Shown: positions 24,888-34,625 of the stretch, piece by piece
Numbering within the stretch: the first letter of the stretch is position 1
How the letters are laid out: every line of letters begins with the position of its first letter
NCBI GenBank assembly: GCA_029856125.1
Contig: JAHQWJ010000120.1
Location: forward strand, 248,001-312,000
Source: Promethearchaeia archaeon
GTDB taxonomy: Archaea > Asgardarchaeota > Lokiarchaeia > Sigyniarchaeales > SOKP01
DNA length: 64,000 bases
Direction of reading: 5' to 3'
The notes under the pieces: model-generated
Database searches by the model: none
Told to the model about the DNA's origin: nothing
What the model saw: only the letters and a program-made list of their open reading frames with translations
Position numbers and translations under genes: made by a program

Positions 24888-25619
24888 TTAAGCCTTAGTA
24901 AGCTTCCTAACGCTAATTCTTTCAGTTCTCCTTATGTCACTCTTTCGAGATCGCTTGACATCAACTTCGACTACCTCAAAGTCTTCATCTTTAGTTACGA
25001 ATTCTGTATCCTCGCCTCCCTCTGGAACGCTTACCAATTTACATTTAATGATTGCACAGTTCGATAGTGGATAAATGGTTTTCGCAATTCTTACGATTTG
25101 ATTGGTAAATTCTTTATAAATCATTCCAGTAATGAACTTTTCATGGTTTAATGTTTTTGCGAATTCTATCAAAATTTCTCTCATGATTTTACGAATTATA
25201 ATTTGTTGCGAACTTCGGGCTCGGGCTATAGTAGTGCATATAATCGTTAACCTATAGACATATTCGTCTTTAGTAGTAAGATTAATTATGGTTTGAATCT
25301 TCGAGCTTCCTCTTCCGATCAAGGATCTAACATAATCGTTAGTATATGAATGCCCTAAAAATATAGATTGTGCTTGCTTTGCTTCTTGATTAACTTGTAC
25401 TACTTTGAATTTCAATTTTAGACTTACATCTTCGTAACGGTTTGAAAAATCATATAGTAAGGCTTCAATGGTTCTTCCGTTAAGGTTATTTTCCATTCCG
25501 ATTATTTCGCCAATAGGTTTAAAGTTGAAGCTTTTTGGGGCGATGACATTATACCATTCTTTATCTTTGAATGAAACTCTCCTTAATTTTGACTTCTTTT
25601 TTTTTGCTTTCTGACTCAT
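24888..25619 (-). CDS. rps3ae: Small ribosomal subunit protein eS1 (Rps3Ae family)
   Basis: 243 residues, slightly longer than typical archaeal eS1. Recognisable landmarks are the basic N-terminus (KAKKKKSKLRRVSFKDKEWYNVIAPK), the GRTIEALLYDFSNRYEDVSLKLKFKV block and the LIGRGSSKIQTIINLTTKDEY segment, all characteristic of archaeal and eukaryotic eS1. It is a structural component of the 30S platform near the mRNA exit. The C-terminal extension ends in basic KRSRKSDIRRTERISVRKL. It starts 8 bases after the stop of uS15, so the two ribosomal genes form one transcript, as in many archaea. Confidence 0.93.
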   Translation of the reverse strand: MSQKAKKKKSKLRRVSFKDKEWYNVIAPKSFNFKPIGEIIGMENNLNGRTIEALLYDFSNRYEDVSLKLKFKVVQVNQEAKQAQSIFLGHSYTNDYVRSLIGRGSSKIQTIINLTTKDEYVYRLTIICTTIARARSSQQIIIRKIMREILIEFAKTLNHEKFITGMIYKEFTNQIVRIAKTIYPLSNCAIIKCKLVSVPEGGEDTEFVTKDEDFEVVEVDVKRSRKSDIRRTERISVRKLTKA

Positions 25620-25627
25620 ACCTTAGT

Positions 25628-26086
25628 CTACCTCATCACGATTGTCCTAATTTTATCCGGGTCGTACTTAAAATCACTTGCTAGTACTTTTTTACTCTTG
25701 TAATACTTGATAAGTCTGTAAATCTTGCTTTCTGTACGTTGTAACCCCTTTTTCGAATCTAAATCTTTATGGTTTGTCTCCAGATGTTTTCTTAATATAA
25801 GCGCTTTTTTAACTAAATTAGTTAAGTCTTCTGGTAGAGGAGTTTCAATATCTTTTTCTTTAAGAATTTGTGAAATTGATTTGCCGGTGACTACTTTTAT
25901 TAAAGGGATGCCATAAGAATCTCTTAATATCACACCTATTAGGGATTGAGAAAAACCCTTCCTAGCAAGTTTAATGACCTCGTTTTCTACTTCTTCAGAA
26001 GAAAGTTCTACCCACACAGGTTTTTCTAATCTAGCCGGGCGTGTACTTCCAGACTTCCCTTTCTTTCTTGAGTGCATTCGAGCCAT
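25628..26086 (-). CDS. rps15: Small ribosomal subunit protein uS15 (archaeal/eukaryotic type)
   Basis: 152 residues, the long archaeal/eukaryotic form (bacterial uS15 is near 89). The basic MARMHSRKKGKSGS opening and the N-terminal extension (VELSSEEVENEVIKLARKGFSQSLIGVILRDSYGIP) are diagnostic. The conserved RNA-binding core includes HLETNHKDLDSKKGLQ and the final LIKYYKSKKVL. It binds 16S rRNA helices in the 30S platform. The Shine-Dalgarno AGTAGGA precedes the ATG at 26086. It is divergent from the XTP/dITP pyrophosphatase gene; HAM1 and rps15 are neighbours in many archaeal genomes, so this is a familiar context. Confidence 0.95.
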   Translation of the reverse strand: MARMHSRKKGKSGSTRPARLEKPVWVELSSEEVENEVIKLARKGFSQSLIGVILRDSYGIPLIKVVTGKSISQILKEKDIETPLPEDLTNLVKKALILRKHLETNHKDLDSKKGLQRTESKIYRLIKYYKSKKVLASDFKYDPDKIRTIVMR

Positions 26087-26227
26087 TTTTTGCGTCCTAC
26101 TTTATGAATAATTTAATAATAGTAATTTTATAGATGAACAATATAAAGAATCATGTAAATTAAAATTTTTGAATTTAATAATTAAAACCTTATTAATCTA
26201 AATATATCATAGGAAATTATTGTAATT

Positions 26228-26815
26228 ATGAAATATGAAAAAGAAATAATTTATTTTATTACTGGGAATAATCATAAATTTAAGGAAATTGCAAAATTGT
26301 TCCAAAAGGAAGAATTAGAATACGATTTAAAGCAGAAAACCGCTGCAACTATTGAAGTTCAAGCATCTAGTATTAAAGAAGTCGCTCTCTTTAAACTTAA
26401 AAGTGTAAAAACAAATTTTAATAACTCTTATTTTGTTGAGGATGCGGGGTTTTTTATTGATGTTCCTCTCAAAGGATTCCCAGGAGTATATTCCAAGTTT
26501 GTATTAAATACTATCGGTAACAAAGGTATACTGAACCTCATTAGCGATTATTTAAACACCGCTGCTCATTTTGAAGCAGTAATAGCTCTATATTTTCAAC
26601 CATTAGATAAAATATTTACCTTTGAGGGATCAGTTGAGGGAAAAGTTTCAAAAGAGATCAAAGGTACAAATGGATTTGGTTATGATCCTATTTTTATTCC
26701 TAATGAACTGCCTAATAATACTTTTGGTGAATTATCTACGGAAGAAAAAAATTCTATTTCACACAGAGCGAAAGCTTGGCAAAAGCTGTTAACTTTTCTC
26801 AGGGCGCACCAGTAA
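26228..26815 (+). CDS. XTP/dITP (non-canonical purine NTP) pyrophosphatase, RdgB/HAM1 family
   Basis: 195 residues. Family motifs are complete: the nucleotide-binding ITGNNHKFKE (11-20), the metal site VEDAGFFID (70-78) with GFPGVYS (83-89), NGFGYDPIFIP (148-158) and SHRAKAW (178-184). It hydrolyses XTP, ITP and dITP to the monophosphate and pyrophosphate, keeping deaminated purines out of RNA and DNA. A TATA-like AAATATATC (about 26199-26207) lies about 25 bases before the ATG, fitting a leaderless transcript. It ends only 5 bases from the stop codon of the convergent FtsX-like permease gene. Confidence 0.95.
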   Translation: MKYEKEIIYFITGNNHKFKEIAKLFQKEELEYDLKQKTAATIEVQASSIKEVALFKLKSVKTNFNNSYFVEDAGFFIDVPLKGFPGVYSKFVLNTIGNKGILNLISDYLNTAAHFEAVIALYFQPLDKIFTFEGSVEGKVSKEIKGTNGFGYDPIFIPNELPNNTFGELSTEEKNSISHRAKAWQKLLTFLRAHQ

Positions 26816-26820
26816 TTATT

Positions 26821-29787
26821 TTAAAAAGTTTGACGGAATATATCCATTACAGATTGTCTACTTAGTTTGATGAGGATTAAATACATCCCCAAAATCCCGA
26901 AGAAAATGGATAGGGAGAACACTCTAAACAAGACATCCAAAGGGATTGAGAATACAATAGGCATTTCTGTCAAAAGTCCTAAATTCGTTTCCATTAAGTA
27001 AGCACAAAAGGTACCGATTAAAGTCCCCATCGTTCCGCTACTCAACATAATAATTAAACTTTCAATCAAGAAGAGATTCCTTACGTTTCTTGTTTTCATA
27101 CCCATAGACCTTAGAATGCCAATTTCAAATTTTCTCTCCATCATTACTGCGTACATTGTGCTTACTAAACCAAAGATTGCTATAACAATTGCAAACCAAA
27201 GAACAACTTCCATTAAACTGCTTTGTCGATCAAACATAGATTGCATCATATTTACTTTTGTTATTGCGTCGTCAAGAAAATAATCTTTCCCTGTAGAAAT
27301 ATCTCGTATCTCATCTTTAGTATCTTCAATTATGGTTTCGGAATCATCTTCAAGCTTAATAAAAGCTTTATCAACAATCATTTTTGGGTCCCATTGATTT
27401 TTAACATCCATTAACCTCATGTAGTTTTCTAAAGAAACCATAATGCCTCCACCTTCAGCAGAAGCTTCTGTAGTTCTAAAGTTAAAAAATCCTGGCATTC
27501 CTCCGGAAATACCAACAACACGGAATAGAGTAATATTTCCAGGATCGTTCGGAATTTGAGGGTTGAAAAAAGTTAATCGAATGTATTCACCGACATCATC
27601 GATGCCGAAAACAGTCGCAAGAGACTTAGCAATGATGCATGTATTATTTTCGTTAAACAATTGACTAAATGAATAATTAAATCCGCTCCGTGGACTGCTC
27701 CAAATCATCAAATCATTATCCATTAATTTATAATAATTCCTCTCAATACCAATAAACCCGACCTCTAAATTGTCGAAATTTGCTATATCTCCGCCTTTTA
27801 CTTGATATTTTTCTTCCGCTTGTTCAGTGTAAAATTCAAAGATGTTTATAAAAGCATCATTAATAGAGTCCTCGTCAAAACCGCCTCCACTCTGGCTAAA
27901 GTCGAATAAAATCGATAAAACAGACGTTATATCAAACATGTTATATAATGACATAGCGATTTCATCTATTCCATCAATAGTTTTTAGGTCTTCAATCGTA
28001 TTGAGCGTAATTGCGTTAGTTTCGGGATTTACTCCTTGATTAATTAAAACTAAATCGGATCCATATTGAAATTTTAAATTAGTTGCCAAGTTCTGCGATT
28101 CCATCTCGGAAACGCTAGTGATAAAGAAAATGAAAGAAAAACTTATCGCAAACATCACAATTGTGCTTGTGTTCCTCCTCCTGTTTCTTTTTAGCGATAT
28201 TTTAATAATATGAGCATACTTCTTAATGAATGGCGTGAAAGCTCCAATTAATAGGCTTTGTATGATTGGTATAACCCCTACTGATGCGAAGACCAACCCA
28301 ATTAATATAGCCGCAATAAGTCCAATAAATAGACCGGCAATCATCATCATATCACCCGACACGAATATGCTTGGTAACAAGATAAACACTAGCATACCGA
28401 TAGTAGCAAGTGCTGAGCCCATTAGAAAATTTCTAACATTCATACTTCCCTCTTTCTTTACCTCCCACCCTTCTTCTTTCTTGTGAAACGGCGTAATTGA
28501 CTTAATAATATCAATTTTGGCAGTTTTTAAGGCAGGGATTAAAGAAATTACTAAAGAAACTATAGATCCTATGGAAAATGCTAAAATAACTGTTTGAGGT
28601 TGAATAACAAAGTCCATATTCTGTAGGGGAAAGTCTGTCAAAACGAAGAGTGCGCCCACAACTGGCGGTGTTCCGATAAGACCTACGATTATCCCTATAA
28701 TAGATCCTACCACTCCAATCATTACACCTTCAAAAACTACCATTTTTACAGGAAACATTTTCTTTCCTCCTACAACTCTTAAGATTCCATATTCTCTAAT
28801 TCTTTCTTCTGTAGATGTAGAAAGAATAGAATTTATTAAAATACCTGTAATAAGCATAGAAATAATCGTAATAAACCAAAAAATAATTGTCATACCCATT
28901 AGTAAAAACTGTTGAGCACTTATTTCCTGTAATTTCGGCATTGCTACGGTGTAAGCATTAGGATCTAGTCTTTGTTGAATTCGCGTACCTATTTCCCTAA
29001 TTTGTCGTTTAGTGAAATCAATATCGCTAACAACGTAAATTGATTGTGGATTTTTAATGGTGCCCATTATTAAGTTAATCTCTCCTTCGCGCTGCATAAA
29101 TGATTGAGCTTGTTCTAGATTTACGATAATTAATGCGTTTTCTAATTCAGTAAATTTTAAGTCTTGTTCGCAGATAGCCACAACCTCGACATCTAAAGAA
29201 TATTGCTGATAATTCATGTGGATTAAATCTCCGATACTCACATTTAGAAGCTCTGCAACTTTCCATAAAATAACACATTCTCCCATATTTGGTTCGGCAA
29301 CATAATTACTTCCCGTTTCAGTACCATTCTGATCTACCAAGTTTAAATATCCCATTTCTCCATTATTAACTTCTTTTAAGAAATCGATTCCATAAACTTG
29401 TAACGAACCATTCGAATCAGTATTATCAGAAGATACTTTCACAAGCATCATAATTCGTGGAAATAACTCATCCACACCCTCAATATCTGATAATTCATTA
29501 TCTATTAGTGATTCATCAAAAAAAGGATCAAATGTTAAATCTGTATTTACGGCTTTAGATATTAGTATATCGGAGCTTCCAGTGGTACTCGTTATAATCC
29601 CCATATAATTATAAGACATTGAATCGTTTATCATACCGATTGCGGTGAGAAGAATTATTGAAATTGTAATTCCGCTCAACCCAAACAAAACTTTTGCTCG
29701 ATCTTTTTTTATGTTTAACCAAGATTGTTGTAAAAATTGGATTCTGAGTTTTAACCTTAATTTATATAATATATTTTGTATACTCAC
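26821..29787 (-). CDS. FtsX/MacB-like ABC permease (second permease of the subtilase operon)
   Basis: 988 residues, GTG start at 29787. It has a full double FtsX architecture. An N-terminal membrane helix (about 33-53) is followed by a large MacB-type extracellular domain. Next come three helices of the first FtsX domain (about 295-425), four further helices around 450-560, a second large extracellular domain, and a terminal FtsX domain with three helices. Typical FtsX strings are present (EYGILRVVGG and the terminal FEIGILRSMGM). Such type VII ABC proteins do not form a classical channel. They use ATP hydrolysis to transmit movement across the membrane and extract or activate envelope substrates. 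It is the last gene of a 16-kb minus-strand unit whose ATPase is at 41644-42822, and a paralogue of the permease at 38602. The distance between the ATPase and this gene is unusual. Confidence 0.85.
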   Translation of the reverse strand: MSIQNILYKLRLKLRIQFLQQSWLNIKKDRAKVLFGLSGITISIILLTAIGMINDSMSYNYMGIITSTTGSSDILISKAVNTDLTFDPFFDESLIDNELSDIEGVDELFPRIMMLVKVSSDNTDSNGSLQVYGIDFLKEVNNGEMGYLNLVDQNGTETGSNYVAEPNMGECVILWKVAELLNVSIGDLIHMNYQQYSLDVEVVAICEQDLKFTELENALIIVNLEQAQSFMQREGEINLIMGTIKNPQSIYVVSDIDFTKRQIREIGTRIQQRLDPNAYTVAMPKLQEISAQQFLLMGMTIIFWFITIISMLITGILINSILSTSTEERIREYGILRVVGGKKMFPVKMVVFEGVMIGVVGSIIGIIVGLIGTPPVVGALFVLTDFPLQNMDFVIQPQTVILAFSIGSIVSLVISLIPALKTAKIDIIKSITPFHKKEEGWEVKKEGSMNVRNFLMGSALATIGMLVFILLPSIFVSGDMMMIAGLFIGLIAAILIGLVFASVGVIPIIQSLLIGAFTPFIKKYAHIIKISLKRNRRRNTSTIVMFAISFSFIFFITSVSEMESQNLATNLKFQYGSDLVLINQGVNPETNAITLNTIEDLKTIDGIDEIAMSLYNMFDITSVLSILFDFSQSGGGFDEDSINDAFINIFEFYTEQAEEKYQVKGGDIANFDNLEVGFIGIERNYYKLMDNDLMIWSSPRSGFNYSFSQLFNENNTCIIAKSLATVFGIDDVGEYIRLTFFNPQIPNDPGNITLFRVVGISGGMPGFFNFRTTEASAEGGGIMVSLENYMRLMDVKNQWDPKMIVDKAFIKLEDDSETIIEDTKDEIRDISTGKDYFLDDAITKVNMMQSMFDRQSSLMEVVLWFAIVIAIFGLVSTMYAVMMERKFEIGILRSMGMKTRNVRNLFLIESLIIMLSSGTMGTLIGTFCAYLMETNLGLLTEMPIVFSIPLDVLFRVFSLSIFFGILGMYLILIKLSRQSVMDIFRQTF

Positions 29788-29817
29788 TTTATCACGCTTT
29801 ACTTTCGATTGTGTTAA

Positions 29818-32800
29818 TTACCTATCTAAAATACTAAATTTTTTACTTTTATTTTCGAATTTTCTTAGAAAAATGCCATTTTCTTTTAATGATTCTTTTA
29901 TTTCTCCAATTTCTCGCCTAACTAATCTAACTCCTCGACATTTTTTGTTTTTACAGTAAAAATTCTCTTCTGGCTTATCTTTAAAATACCATTTACCGCA
30001 ATTTATACAGTTATAAGCAACATAAATTTGATCGTGATCGCACTTCGGGCACATATAGTTAAATTGACTTGATTCAAACCATGATTGACAATACTTGCAG
30101 TGGAGAATTAAGGGATTCTTGTATTCTTCTGAAGTTTCTATGATCTCTATTCTCTTAATGACTTGCTCTTTATCAAGTTCTTTTAACCTTAGTTTCTCCG
30201 CAAAGGTATTCCTACGGTGTCTGAAACTAAATTTACCATATTTTTCCGCTAAAACATAGGATATTATGCCAAGTATGATAACACTTACAATTATTAGCAA
30301 CCAAATTCCCCACGTTTGAAAATTCATTAACCCATTTTCTACTTCGACGTGAACTACTGATTCAGCTCTATTTCCTTCTGCATCGTAAGCAACGACCATT
30401 ACTATGTATGTCCCATCTAGAAATTGAGAAGTATCCCATTCAATACTTAAAACTCCGGTACCTTGATTGAAATTAAGCAAACTTCTATCAATCATCTCAT
30501 CGTTGATATATATATTTATACGAGTATCATCTATTTCAATATTATCGCTGATGTTTGCCTCAATTTTAGTAATTGAGTTGACAATTTCATCGTTTAGCGG
30601 TGTGCTAATTTCGATAGTAGGAGCGATGAAATCTGTGAATTTATCATAACCTAAATAGATATTTGATATTAACCATCCATAACCCAAGCCTGTTGTTATG
30701 TCATTGGAATGTAAAGTGAATTTGATTAAAACAATTTCATTGGAGTATTGCGAAATATCCAATGATTCGTTTCCTGCAAGATTTTCAGAATCAAAGTAGT
30801 ATTCTCTTAAATTATCCCAACTTTCTCCGTAATCACTTGAGATAGAAATTGTACACTTGTCAAGTTCGTCCTGTTCCAAAAAGAATTCATTCTGTAAAGA
30901 AATTTCATACGCAAAATTCAAGAAGACATCGTATTCATCTCTAAGATGTAAAGGATATGTTATTAGACTAGCTTCCCAATCGGGCTCATATCCTTGCGAG
31001 AGACTACCGTAACTTTGGCCTAATCCTCCATATATGAAGGGATTTCCAAAGCGATAATATAGATGCCAACTATTATCCCCTTTTAACCATTGCGTTAGCT
31101 CTTTTTGCATCGGATTTCCAGTGATATAATAATCCGATAAAGATGTAAGCGTATAATCGAACCCAATTAATTTGCCACTTTGATTTACATTAAATTCGTA
31201 AGCAATGGGATTTTGAAAATTAAATAAATTATTATCTTGATTAAAATAATTAGTAGAGTTGAAAAACTTACCATCGTATACATGAAACCTAAAAGTCAGA
31301 TTAGTAATATCGTTCAATACGAATGACTTTACAAATTTAATTCCACGAGAGTCAACGGAGCCTAAACTCGCGTTCCACGCGCCAAATATATTAATCATAG
31401 AATAATTCTGATTATTGATTTCAATAAATACATATTCAGGATAATTGTTATCGGAATCGAAGTAATTTAACGAAAAAGTGATTCTATCGTATTTAAATCC
31501 TTGAATATCGGATATGTTATCGTCTACATTAAAATCTATTTCAGGCGTTTGAAAGTTCGTATAGTTCTCTAGCGAGAAATAAGCCAACGCAAATCCTTTA
31601 TAGTTAATAGGATCGAAATCTTCATCTATTACAGCTACAAACCTAAATTGGACAAAATTTCCAATATATTGAGTTATATTTATTTCTTCTAAAAACCAGT
31701 CCCTTTCTTCACCTGAATAAATTCTTAACGTAATCCAGCCCGTCCAATTAGGATTTATCTGCAAAAACATGAAATCACCAGAATTTAAACTCGTTCTTAG
31801 CCCTATTTTAGCCAAAACTTGCGTATAGTTTTTATTGATGCTAGTTATATTAAACAAGGGGCTTCTTAACGATCCGTTAGGAAAGGGATTTGTTATGATA
31901 TATGGTTGGTATGTATAGTTTAATGGAAAATCATGGTCTCTACCGAAATACATTGCTGACCAGTTCTCAGAATATAAAGTGGAACGATTGTCATTCTGAT
32001 TACTTTGATTTAACATTCCCCAACCTGTTCCATTATATGACCATCCATTAAACCCATCGTTAAAATCGTGAACATATGGAAATGCCTCGCTATCATCTGG
32101 AAATTCGATATTGATACTTAATAACTCTGATAAAGGATATTTTGCATGATGAGATCCATCACTAGCGTTAAAATAGTAGTAATATTTCCCTGGTTTAGAA
32201 AATTTAACAAAATCGCTTCTAAAAACAGCTCCGTTAGTGTAATTGTCATCAAAAGCGAGAATTTGAGTCATTGCATACTTTTTTGAAGTATTTACAATAT
32301 ATAAGCATACTTCTTGAGGAGGTATATTTGAGGTATCGTTATCAAAATATTCTATGAAAAACCAATAATTATCAATAGTATAATTCTTAGCGGGTTCACT
32401 TCCATAAAATTCTTGGAGGCTAATAACTGTATCATTTTTTGCCCCCCCGAAATAATTAATCTCGGTCATTTTTAACTCGGGAGCGAAATTATTATTCACG
32501 CTAGAAACATTCAAGGTAAAGTTACTTTTTCCTGAAATAGCTTTAACAATTAATATACATTCTGTTTGGTTATGCTTTGGAGTGAAGTAGAAGAAATCTG
32601 AGTCCCCATACCACTTTTGTGCTGCTTGTAATAACAAGGGTTCTCCAAACCGATTTGATTCATTTGCATATAGAAATAAATCTAAATCTGCGTTACCATC
32701 CACATTTGATAGATTGAAACTATATTGAGTGTCTTCAAGTAAATGTATTTTTCTTGCAAACACATGATTTTCCAAGGGATTTAATTCTGAACTTGTCAAT

Positions 32801-34623
32801 TCGTAATTAATAGGTTCATTTATCTCAATTTCTTTGGTTAAGGCATCAATAGCCGCTTGAGTGTTCAATCTTCCGTACCCTTCATGTACATCTTTCAGGT
32901 TATTTAATAATCCATTAAAAAGATTTGGTGAGTAATCACTTTCATCTATTTCTGTTTTAGGATCATCCTCTCTTTCGAGATTTGTTTCTGATGCGGTCAT
33001 GAGTAATATAGCTTTTAACATTTTTACCCATTTAGTAAGATTCTGGTTATTCCATTCAGTCCAACTCCCCCATTTCGCATCTATTAATATGTTAATTACT
33101 GCAGAAACGATTGCTGTTGATATTGAAGTCCCGATTAAAGCGGTTGTATCATTAGATTTTCCATCTGCACTTACAATTGAGCGATGACTTGGTATTGTAC
33201 TACCTCCTGGCGCAACAATATCAGGTTTCAGAATGTTTTCTCCGACATTTCGTCCCATGCTGCTGTAAGAAGTTATCATGTCTTCATCGTTGATCGCACC
33301 AACAACTATTGCATTTTTATTAATACCTAAACTGTTAAATGGCTTAGCACCTTCGATTCCATTATTCCCCGCAGCAATAACTACTATAATATGATTTTTA
33401 ATGACTTGATCAATTACAGCATTAATCGCAGTTACATCTTCTCCTATTGTTCCGATGCTTAAACACACGGAAATTATTTGATATATTGTTCTGTTTTGGA
33501 TCACGCTTGCCATTGCCGATATTAAGTCTGATACATACCCTTGCCCTGAACTATTTACGACTCTATAACTCAAAATTTTGGTAGCGTTAGCGATTCCATT
33601 AAAATGATTATAGTCCTCATAATAAGATTCGGGAAAAAATGACATAGATGAGTTGAAAGAAAAGGCTGGAGTAGTATTACTTTTTTTATGATATTTAATA
33701 TAAACATCATAAATTCCTCTTTTATCAGGGGCGACATTGTGTATAATTGAATAGATTTGATTAGGATTTTGAATGGTACTAGAATTAACCAATGTAGAAT
33801 TATAAAACAATTCCAGCCAAAAAGTATCTATTTCATTTGTCTGATAATCGAAGCTGGAATTTATTCCAATTTTTGTGCTACTTTTTGACATATTTACAGT
33901 GAGAATTTTAAAAGTATAATTTTTTGAAGGTAAATAATCCTCAAATAACTCCAAATGTGTGTAATTTCCATATAAATTAATAAAAGAAGGGCTGCTAGAT
34001 TCATTGGTGAGGACGCCAGTACCTGCAATAACAGAGGATATGAAAGTTCCGTGGCCGTTTCTATCAGAGATCAAATCGTTATCGACAAAATTCTGCCAAC
34101 CTACAACTTTATTTTGTAAAAAAGCTTGATTAGGATTAATGCCACTATCTAAAACTGCGATAGAGGAATCAGTGTCACCATTATAACCATTATTATACCA
34201 AGTGGCATTAACTGATTGTGTTTGAGCGCTAGCATAATTCATCTGAACTTCAATAATTTCATCGGTATCGATATTAATATCGGGAAATTCATTCTTATAT
34301 AAAGATAAATTAACTAAAGGGATTGTTCCAGCAAATCCTGAGAAATCATTAAATAACCCATTCCAATCTTCATGCTCTTTTAAAATACCACCATAAGACA
34401 CAAATCTAATCTTTGCGCTATTATTATAATTTGTATTATTAAAAAAAACTATTACATTTTTGTTACCACTGTTTGATGTGCGTAGTGTATCTGAGAATTC
34501 TTTTTGTTTTACGAGTTTCACACCGTTTAAATCTAAAGTTTGAAATTCTAAAAGAAAACTAGTACCGATATTTAATCCGAGGATAAGAAGTAAGATAACA
34601 AGATATTTTGATACTTTTTTCAT
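29818..34623 (-). CDS. Membrane-anchored subtilisin-like serine protease with cytoplasmic zinc-ribbon tail
   Basis: About 1601 residues from the ATG at 34623. A TTG six bases upstream is possible, but a GGAGGGG Shine-Dalgarno suits the ATG. Parts: signal peptide (about 1-25); a propeptide-like region; a subtilase (S8) domain with catalytic Asp159 (AVLDSGIN), His191 (NGHGTF), oxyanion Asn in AAGNNG (about 418-423) and Ser500 (GTSIST). An insert of roughly 140 residues lies between His and the rest of the core. Beyond about 620 lie beta-rich repeats (PPC-like, Ig-like and concanavalin-like), then a transmembrane helix at about 1437-1459. The cytoplasmic tail bears paired Cys knuckles (CKYC, CPKC, CINC, CKNKKC), probably zinc ribbons. 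It should cleave proteins outside the cell. Zinc ribbons on the inner side of a protease are unusual. Its start lies 3 bases beyond the stop of the preceding surface-protein gene. Confidence 0.88.
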   Translation of the reverse strand: MKKVSKYLVILLLILGLNIGTSFLLEFQTLDLNGVKLVKQKEFSDTLRTSNSGNKNVIVFFNNTNYNNSAKIRFVSYGGILKEHEDWNGLFNDFSGFAGTIPLVNLSLYKNEFPDINIDTDEIIEVQMNYASAQTQSVNATWYNNGYNGDTDSSIAVLDSGINPNQAFLQNKVVGWQNFVDNDLISDRNGHGTFISSVIAGTGVLTNESSSPSFINLYGNYTHLELFEDYLPSKNYTFKILTVNMSKSSTKIGINSSFDYQTNEIDTFWLELFYNSTLVNSSTIQNPNQIYSIIHNVAPDKRGIYDVYIKYHKKSNTTPAFSFNSSMSFFPESYYEDYNHFNGIANATKILSYRVVNSSGQGYVSDLISAMASVIQNRTIYQIISVCLSIGTIGEDVTAINAVIDQVIKNHIIVVIAAGNNGIEGAKPFNSLGINKNAIVVGAINDEDMITSYSSMGRNVGENILKPDIVAPGGSTIPSHRSIVSADGKSNDTTALIGTSISTAIVSAVINILIDAKWGSWTEWNNQNLTKWVKMLKAILLMTASETNLEREDDPKTEIDESDYSPNLFNGLLNNLKDVHEGYGRLNTQAAIDALTKEIEINEPINYELTSSELNPLENHVFARKIHLLEDTQYSFNLSNVDGNADLDLFLYANESNRFGEPLLLQAAQKWYGDSDFFYFTPKHNQTECILIVKAISGKSNFTLNVSSVNNNFAPELKMTEINYFGGAKNDTVISLQEFYGSEPAKNYTIDNYWFFIEYFDNDTSNIPPQEVCLYIVNTSKKYAMTQILAFDDNYTNGAVFRSDFVKFSKPGKYYYYFNASDGSHHAKYPLSELLSINIEFPDDSEAFPYVHDFNDGFNGWSYNGTGWGMLNQSNQNDNRSTLYSENWSAMYFGRDHDFPLNYTYQPYIITNPFPNGSLRSPLFNITSINKNYTQVLAKIGLRTSLNSGDFMFLQINPNWTGWITLRIYSGEERDWFLEEINITQYIGNFVQFRFVAVIDEDFDPINYKGFALAYFSLENYTNFQTPEIDFNVDDNISDIQGFKYDRITFSLNYFDSDNNYPEYVFIEINNQNYSMINIFGAWNASLGSVDSRGIKFVKSFVLNDITNLTFRFHVYDGKFFNSTNYFNQDNNLFNFQNPIAYEFNVNQSGKLIGFDYTLTSLSDYYITGNPMQKELTQWLKGDNSWHLYYRFGNPFIYGGLGQSYGSLSQGYEPDWEASLITYPLHLRDEYDVFLNFAYEISLQNEFFLEQDELDKCTISISSDYGESWDNLREYYFDSENLAGNESLDISQYSNEIVLIKFTLHSNDITTGLGYGWLISNIYLGYDKFTDFIAPTIEISTPLNDEIVNSITKIEANISDNIEIDDTRINIYINDEMIDRSLLNFNQGTGVLSIEWDTSQFLDGTYIVMVVAYDAEGNRAESVVHVEVENGLMNFQTWGIWLLIIVSVIILGIISYVLAEKYGKFSFRHRRNTFAEKLRLKELDKEQVIKRIEIIETSEEYKNPLILHCKYCQSWFESSQFNYMCPKCDHDQIYVAYNCINCGKWYFKDKPEENFYCKNKKCRGVRLVRREIGEIKESLKENGIFLRKFENKSKKFSILDR

Positions 34624-34625
34624 GT

